In this document: piece after piece, positions 57,113-64,000 of the stretch
Position numbering within the stretch: the stretch's first letter is position 1
Layout: each line of letters begins with the position of its first letter
NCBI GenBank assembly: GCA_009363875.1
Contig: CM018694.1
Coordinates: forward strand, 30,265,415-30,329,414
Reading direction: 5' to 3'
From: Mikania micrantha
Lineage: Eukaryota > Streptophyta > Magnoliopsida > Asterales > Asteraceae
DNA length: 64,000 nt
The notes under the pieces: generated by a model
Databases searched by the model: none
Seen by the model: the letters and a program-made list of their open reading frames with translations, nothing else
What the model was told of the DNA's origin: nothing
Translations under genes and position numbers: made by a program

Positions 57113-59159
57113 CCTGAAGAACAAATAAAGAAAGGTTAGAGCCATTCAGATAACATGAAAATTGAAAATCAGTTAAAAATCAGAACTTAGAAACAGTTCA
57201 GACTGATTGGCCGAATGACAGATAATTTGGCGAATGAGCACATTCGCCGAATGAGTTATTCGTCGAATGACAGTGAAGGAAGGAGCCATTCGCCGAATGA
57301 GACATTCGCCGAATGGCGCCATTCGGCTGAATTTGAAATTTAAACCCTTGTTTTTTTAAAAAAAATCAAATCAGTCCATAAAAACTACATACCTACGCTC
57401 AGAATCGACCGATTAACATGTTTACAAAATGACAAAGTTAGTTTTAATGCCTTTTTGACCATTTATTTTAAGGGCGATTCAAGAAACCCTAGATTCTAAA
57501 ATTCGTTCTGTTCTTGATGATTCCATGGTTGGAAATCAATGAAATTCGTTCCCCGAGTACCTGAAATGAAATAGAATATAATGATCAGAGGCTGGGTGAG
57601 GAACAAATACTAAAAATCGATCGAATGAGCGAGATTGGGATTCGGGCGAATAACACACAGTTAAGGGGCGAAAGAGAGTATTTGGTCGAATGAGTTTCAT
57701 TCGCCCGAAGAACTGTTTATATAGGCCTTTCATTCACCGAATGAGACAGGCGAAAGGTCGGATGACATTCAAACACATTCGCCAAATGTGATTTTGACGA
57801 ATGTGACATTCGTCATCACTCATTCGCCGAATGAGAATGTCGAAAGAGACATTCGTCACAACTCATTCGCCGAATGAGTCTTACTTTGTCTGATTGATTC
57901 GGTCGAATGACTCATTCTCATAATGAGGTCATTCGGCCGAATGAATGAAGTTCACACCTCATTCGTGCGAATGGAATTTTTCAACACCCAAAACTCAAAC
58001 TTTTTCAAGATTTTTCATTTTGAATCATTTAAAATTGTGACAGTTATGAAGATATGTCTGGATGATTCAGGATTCAGATGTGACAGACATCCGAACATAC
58101 AAATGATCATCTAAAATAAATTTGAAAATAGAAAATCTTTTTGTATTTTTCTGAGACAACAATTACGACTGTACAGATAATAACTAAAGACAAATAAACA
58201 CATATTTTTGTGAGAGATCCACTGATAAAATAACACATATCTCTAATCACATCACATCATCTTCATTGAATGCTTCACTTCAAACACAAGTTTATTATGA
58301 TACGATTACTGATATATTTGTCCAATTTTAAACCAAAACAATACTCAACTACTAAACAAACTTTATGATCACTAATATTTTCTGATCAAGTTCCCCATTT
58401 CATTTCACCATTAAAGAACAAAAACAGTTTAAAACTCATTTCTGCATATCTTAATACCAGTCATCATAAATTCAACACAATTCCAACATTATTATCTTTT
58501 TGTAATTTTCTTGTTCTATCCAAATGGACGGTTTCAGCTAGGTTCGTCCCAGCAATATGGCACGTGTATGGAATCGAACTTAATTTGTTCAAGTATTTCT
58601 CAAGCTTAATACCAGCTTGCATTAGGTTTTCTTCAAGCTTAATACCAGCTTGTTTTTCTTTTTCTTCAAGCTTAATACCAGCTTGTTTTCTTTTCCATCA
58701 AGCTTAATACCAGCTTGCTTTTATTTTTTTTTTTGTTTGAAACCTCATTTGATTCCATGATGACCGGTGTATGCTTGATTTGAGTCAAAAACTATTTCTT
58801 ACTTAAATGGTTTAACAAAACAAATCCCACTGATCAGACTGTCTAAGATATCACAAAGTGTTTATTCATATTGTAGAGTCGGCCTATCAGTACATCCCAT
58901 CACAATTTTCTTGTGTTTAATGCTTATACATTCATCTCTGCTTCTATGACATAATAGATTAATGTATTACTTTATAAAGAAAACCATCTCAATTTTTAAT
59001 TTTTCTATTGTTTTTGGTTTTTCAATTTACATATATCTCCCCCTAAAAACCTAAAAACATAAAATCTTTTTGAGTTTTTGATGAATAGAAGAAACTAGAC
59101 AAGAAAATTAAAATAAAATTAAATAAACAAAAGAAAAAGCTATCTAAGAAAGACGATGA

Positions 59160-61901
59160 TCATTTGTTAGATTCAGATGAAGGTAGGACTTCATCCTTTT
59201 GGAAAACACCAATAGCCGATAACAGATATAAAAATCTGGGTTTATCAAAGGCTTTTGTGAAAAGATCGGCTTTCTGGTGTTCGGTGTGAATTTTAACTAC
59301 ATCGATTAATTTCTTTTCAAAACAATCACGTATGAAGTGATATTTAATGTCGATGTGATTTGTTTTGGAGTGCTGAACAGGATTCTTAGTGACAGCTATG
59401 GCAGCAGCATTATCAACATATATAGGAGTGTTAGAAAAATGTAACCCATAGTCCCTGAGTTGCTGTTGTATCCAGATGATTTGAGAACAGCAACTAGCAG
59501 CAGCAATGTATTCAGCTTCACAGGTTGAAGTAGACACCGACGTCTGCTTCTTGCACTGCCAGGTAACTAATCGGGTTCCAAAGAACTGACATCCTGCAGA
59601 TGTTGACTTGAAGTCTCTTTGAAGCCACCATAATCAGAGTCACTGTATGCAGTAAGCGCAAAGTTATCATCATTAGGGTACCATAATCCAAGATCCGGTG
59701 TACCCTTCAGATAACGCATGATCCTCTTGACAGCAATGAGATGGGAGACTCTTGGTTTTGATTGATACGTGCACACAAGCATGTGGCGAACATGATGTCT
59801 GGCCGAGAAGCAGTAAGATACATAAGAGACCCAATCATTCCTCGATACAAAGTAGCATCAATTAACTCCCCTTTTCATCTGGAGTAATCACGTGATTGAC
59901 AGCCAGTGGGGTACCAGCAGGCTTTGCATCAGACATACTGAACCGGCTCAGTATATCCCCAACATATTTGGTTTGATGAATGAAGATTCCTGCCTCAGAC
60001 TGATATACTTGTAATCCCAGAAAAAATTTCATCTCTCCCATTGAGCTCATCTCGAACTTCTCTTTCATGACCTCTTCAAAATCTTTGCACAGATCATCAT
60101 TTGTTGAACCAAAAATGATGTCATCCACATATACTTGCACCAAGAGTAATTCACCATCCTTTTCTCGAATGAACAGTGTACAGTCAATGACACCTCTTCT
60201 GAACCCGTTGTTCAGAAGGTGAGTAGACAATGTTTCATACCAGGCTCGCGGCGCTTGATGCAATCCATATAAGGCTTGTCTAGCTTGTAGACTTGGTCTC
60301 TATGCAATGGATCCTCAAACCCGGAGGTTGACTTACATACACTGTTTCATTTATCACACCATGAAGAAATGCACTTTTTACATCCATCTGAACTTTGAAC
60401 CTTTTGAAGGATGCATAAGCCAAGAAGATACGAATGGCTTCAAGTCGAGCAACGGGTGCAAATACTTCATTATAGTCCAAACCTTCGATCTGTCTGAATC
60501 CCTGAACAACCAGACGTGCTTTGTTTCGCACTATGATCCAGTGATCATCTTTCTTACACCGAAGAACCCATCTAGTACCAATCACTTTTGCACCTTTGGG
60601 TTTGTCTACCAATTGCCAAACACCTAACTTTTTGAATTGCAAGAGTTCTTCTTGCATGGCATCCACCCAAGATTCTTCTTTTAAAGCTTCAGTGACTGTA
60701 CGTGGCTCAACTTGGGATATAAAGCATGAATGAGCACAAAAGCTTACATCTGCAAAGTCCAGAATGTCTGCAAGTCCTCCTGACAAAAGCTGATTTCTTG
60801 TCTTGACCCCATCCAAAGGACTTCCAATAATGTTTTCTTGAGGATGAATCCGATTAATTCTTCCAACAGGATGATCTGGGACTTCAACCTGAGGATCCAG
60901 GTTGTTTAGATTCAAATCCTCAAGATCTGGTACGAGATTGTTTACCTCTGGTTCAGGAGCAGCAGTGTGAAGGTTGTCATCTGTATCTGAGCTGTCATCA
61001 TTTATCTGTGTTGATGGAATAGATTCAGACGAGGGTTGCAAAGGCTCATCAGGTGCATTCTGTGCATCATACAACATCTGAACTGCAAAATCTTCATCCG
61101 AATACATGGGAGGCATATTGAAGGAATCAAAAAGACCAGAATAATCAAACATCCAATCTGGGCCTTTTCCGGGAGGAGGCATAGAATATTTCTGAACATC
61201 TACATGGTACCACTCCTCTACATTATGAGTTGATGTATTGTAAACTCTTTTATTTGGAGTGTTGTACCAAAGAAAATATCCCTCTTCCACCTTCTCATTG
61301 AACTTGCCCTGCTCTAGTTTCTTAAGCATAGTGCACGGTGCACCAAATGGTTCAAGATACTTAAGATTTGGCTTTCTGTTGTGGAGCAGTTCAAAACAAG
61401 TTTTCCCATGTCTTTTCACAATCAATACCCGGTTCAGTGTATAGCACGCATTAGCTACAGCTTCATTCCAAAACTGAACCGGCAGGGATGAATCAGCAAG
61501 CATGGTTCGAGCAGCCTCAATCAATGTCCTATTCTTCCGTTCAGCCACACCATTCATCTGAGGAACATATGGAGCACTAAATTGTTGCACAATGCCCCGT
61601 GCATTACAAAAAGTCTCCATGTTATGATTCTTAAATCTGTTCCATTATCGGTGTGAAACTGACGAATCTTGAGCTTGTAGAGTGATTCAAGTTTGGTAAC
61701 CAATACTTGAATACACTCAAACGTTTCAGATTTCTCCTTCAAAAAGAAAACCCAAGAGTATCTGGAATATTCATCCGTGATGACAAGACAGTATTGATCT
61801 CCAGCTATACTCTTTCGGTTCACTGGACCAAACAGATCCATATGAAGAAGCTCCAGAGGAACATTGATTGAGTGAAATTTCTTCAATTTGTGAGGCTGCA
61901 T
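59160..61901 (-). pseudogene. Element D pol, integrase core to RNase H (second contig copy)
   Basis: The integrase core begins near 61840 ('LLHMDLFGPV', first Asp), has 'FHTDNGT' (second Asp) and, after a one-base break near 61630, 'GVAERKNRTL' (Glu). The 446-codon frame 61620-60280 joins integrase C-terminus, linker and RT start without a break, unlike the first copy. RT continues in 60263-59862 ('YVDDIIFGS'), and RNase H in 59782-59567 and 59537-59160. The breaks near 60275, 59860 and 59600 are closed in the first copy. The protein copies and inserts the element. Confidence 0.88.
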
Positions 61902-61913
61902 TGTTTGCTTCCC

Positions 61914-62486
61914 TTACTTGCAAGATACACAGATATCAGACAGCTTGAAATTCTTTATGCTAACTCGCTCAACCAGATGATTATGTACCAAGTGATTCAT
62001 CTTGCGTAGACTCAAATGACCCATCCTCTTATGCCAAAGAATTGAATCTTTTTCTGTTGCCTTTGACATAAAACATGAAGCTGTGGAGGATGTAGTTGAA
62101 GCTGTGGCCATATTGAGTACGTACAAGTCTTGCTTCCTGGGGGCAGACATCAAGATCCAATCTTCAGGAATTTTCACTCCTTGCTTAAGAATATAGCATT
62201 TGGAATCATCAAACAAGACTTTATACTCCTTGTCACAGATCTGTGACACTGAAAGAAGATTATTTTCCAATTGCTTGACATATCTGACTTTATCAAATAA
62301 AACTTGCCCATTTGTCAGAATTCCTTCTCCTGTTATAAACCCGCCTTTGTCACCAGCAAAAGCTACATATCCACCGCGAACTGCATTCACATTGGTGAGT
62401 AACGAGATATCATCAGTCATATGCCTGGAAGCCCCACTATCAACGATCCAATTGCTGTTAACACCAGCTTTTGGGACAACCTGCAC
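61914..62486 (-). CDS. Element D protease and GAG-pre-integrase domain
   Basis: 190 codons on the minus strand, beyond the duplicated part, so sequenced once. The aspartic protease has 'NWIVDSGASRHMT' (active DSGA) near its start and a flap-like 'ITGEG'. The GAG-pre-integrase zinc finger has 'LWHKRMGHLS' and ends 'CVSCK' (HHCC). A TAA follows directly after 'CVSCK' where copia elements usually continue 'GKQ', and the 'GKQ' codons are present just after it, so this is a point change or error. Ty1/copia order (protease, integrase, RT, RNase H) fits. Confidence 0.88.
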   Translation of the reverse strand: MQVVPKAGVNSNWIVDSGASRHMTDDISLLTNVNAVRGGYVAFAGDKGGFITGEGILTNGQVLFDKVRYVKQLENNLLSVSQICDKEYKVLFDDSKCYILKQGVKIPEDWILMSAPRKQDLYVLNMATASTTSSTASCFMSKATEKDSILWHKRMGHLSLRKMNHLVHNHLVERVSIKNFKLSDICVSCK

Positions 62487-62517
62487 AAAGATGAAACAAT
62501 CAGTTCACTTTGGGAAC

Positions 62518-64000
62518 CTAAGCCTTTACAGTCTTGGGTTGACCCAGTGAGTCTCGGATCCATACATCAATCCATTTACCATCTGAAATAGGCTTGTCTG
62601 AGATGGGTTGAACTGAACTCTCAGATGATTTAACTTTCCAGATTGTATGTTTATCAAAAGAGTTTTTCAGATAAATGGATGATGGTTTAGATTGATCAAC
62701 ATTAACAGACTTGAGAACATTCCAGTTCATCAATTTCCCTTTACCCTTGTCCACATATTTAACCTGATTTGGTTGTTTGGGTTTTGTCAGAAATGATTTG
62801 GACTCAGATCTGACAGGTTTAACAAAATTCAGATTTTGTTTTCTGGGTGGTGCAACTTTGGTCTAATCAAATGAGGGCAGGATCTAACAAAGTGCCCAGG
62901 TGCACCACACTCAAAACAAACTTTTTCACCTTTTTATGAAAATGTTTTAAATCAGAGAAAGACTGTTTATGTGATTTAAAAACATTTGATTTAGCTTGTC
63001 TTGATTAAAACCCAACCCTTTTGTCCCTTTGTTACCAATAAAAGTAGACTTGGTAACACATTTTGCTTCAGACTCTTGAGAAGCTTTTACAAAGCCCAGT
63101 TCTTTGTAAATCTTAGAATTTGAGATTGGGTCACATTTCATGACTGCAGGGGCTTGATTCTGAGTAGAGACATATGAATCATTTGATTCATCCTCAGAAT
63201 CTGAGACCCAATCCTCAACAAGTCCATCCACACGAGATTTCTCAGATTTGAGGAATCCTCATTAATAAATAGTCCAGTTGGATCTATTACTAATGGAGTA
63301 GTGACTTGAAAATCCTTAACATCTTTGTCATTTGGTGTATTAACAAAGGCGTTGAGGATAGGTGGAGGACAATTTTGATAGCTAACTTTTCCCTTTCCTG
63401 TTGATCAGTACCCCTACTGATCATGTGCTCAATAATGTAAGATGAGCTCTCATAGCTCTTGAGCTTTTGTCCCAAGGTCTCATAGTCACACTCGACTATT
63501 GCTAACTTCTTCTTAATCTCATTGATGGTATTGAGATAAGAAGTGATAGCATCTTGCGTATTCAGTACTGCGATCTTGGCTTCATGCAATTGTCTATTTA
63601 AAAGATCAATTTTAGCTTGAAAATCTTTTTCATTAGATTTTAGAATTTTGTTAGCCTCAATGCACAAGTCGAGATCGTTCATCAAATCACTATATGTTTC
63701 TGATAAGCAAGGACCTTACTCTTTAGGTCAACACAATTAAAGCACTCTGAATGTGAAGATGAACAATCAGTGTATACCTGCTCGGACTCTGATGAAGCGG
63801 AAGAGTTTACCATCAACGCAAACTGAGTAGAAGAGTCTTCAATTTCAGCATCAGATGGATGCTTCAGTATCATTAATCTTTGTTTCTTCCAAAGTGTTTT
63901 CCTCACTGTAATCTTCAACTTTTGAATTTCAGCAACACAAGCTTTCTCTTGTTCTCCTTGATCTACATTGAATCTGAAATCCCAGTTCACCCCTTCATCT
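62518..64000 (-). pseudogene. Element D Gag, frameshifted, running off the window
   Basis: Minus-strand frames 63990-63682, 63685-63290, 63231-62947 and 62754-62518 form one Gag region with small frame breaks. A Ser-rich part ends in 'CFNCVDLKSKVLAYQKH'. A long coiled coil follows (about 63680-63430). Then a Gln/Ser/Asp-rich stretch precedes a perfect CX2CX4HX4C knuckle at 62918-62877 ('CFECGAPGHFVRSC'). A long coiled-coil Gag with one knuckle is typical of Sirevirus-type copia elements. Its start and the 5' LTR are beyond 64000. Confidence 0.8.

Larger units (their letters stand above)
52131..61723. repeat. Second copy of 42417-52030: probable unmerged contig overlap
   Basis: The first base after the gap corresponds to 42417 and 61723 corresponds to 52030, the last base before the gap, in the same orientation and order over about 9.6 kb. 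Differences are almost all one-base indels, many in homopolymers (for example a C run of 10 against 7). It includes copies of host DNA, the D LTR, third gene, all palindrome arrays, 33-bp repeats and pol. The sequence after 61723 continues D into new sequence. Confidence 0.93.

Noticed and set aside
52131..61723. Second, tandem D element
   Set aside because: Sequence identity, exact meeting at the 100-N gap and indel-only differences point to contig overlap.

Overview
This is nuclear DNA of a flowering plant, most likely of the daisy family (Asteraceae). The window is AT-rich, has no bacterial-style operons, and is filled with plant LTR retrotransposons carrying initiator-tRNA-Met primer sites. 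The Asteraceae placement rests on my recollection of the copia polyprotein style and is not proven. No complete host gene is visible. About 4.4 kb (13864-16874 and 41933-43285) looks like non-element host DNA, with a few exon-like remnants.

Layout. 1-1127: 3' part of a Ty3-type LTR (family A), inserted into a broken gene fragment 'F' (1128-1535, minus) that has a palindrome array just upstream (1620-1870) and a decayed Ty3 pol fragment beyond it (1957-2990, minus). 4166-10148: a permuted, incomplete endogenous pararetrovirus (Caulimoviridae): RNase H end, an unknown downstream ORF, promoter/leader with tRNA-Met site, movement protein, a small ORF and coat protein. Protease and most of the RT are missing. 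10149-13772: a 5'-truncated family A LTR (minus), joined on its right to scrambled viral filler and an AT repeat. 16875-41927: a Ty3 chromodomain element 'C' (LTRs 16875-19840 and 39012-41927, TSD TTTGT), split in its Gag zinc knuckle by a very young Ty3 element 'B' (21809-35457; two 3641-bp LTRs with only five differences found by eye; TSD CATCA; one uninterrupted 1510-codon gag-pol). 43286-64000: a minus-strand Ty1/copia element 'D' of Sirevirus type, running off the right edge.

The most interesting system is in D. Between pol and the 3' LTR lies a third, sense-oriented gene (47411-43945) of roughly 1,100 codons. It has its own TATA box, a predicted 5'-leader intron, and three arrays of a short palindrome (ATTCGGCGAAT type): in the LTR next to the TATA box, next to the internal TATA box, and inside the intron. 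Fragment F at the left edge is a diverged homologue with the same layout (splice acceptor just before the ATG, palindrome array in the intron position), but its palindrome is completely different (arms ATCGATACTA and TAGTATCGAT). A gene whose product reads its own changing palindrome, analogous to the VANC anti-silencing proteins of Arabidopsis VANDAL transposons, is a testable explanation.

Assembly caution: 52131-61723 repeats 42417-52030 almost base for base across a 100-N gap, with differences nearly all single-base indels. This is almost certainly one locus present on two contig ends that were not merged, so the second copy of D (LTR, third gene, pol 3' half) should not be counted as biology, and many of the frameshifts in D are probably consensus errors.
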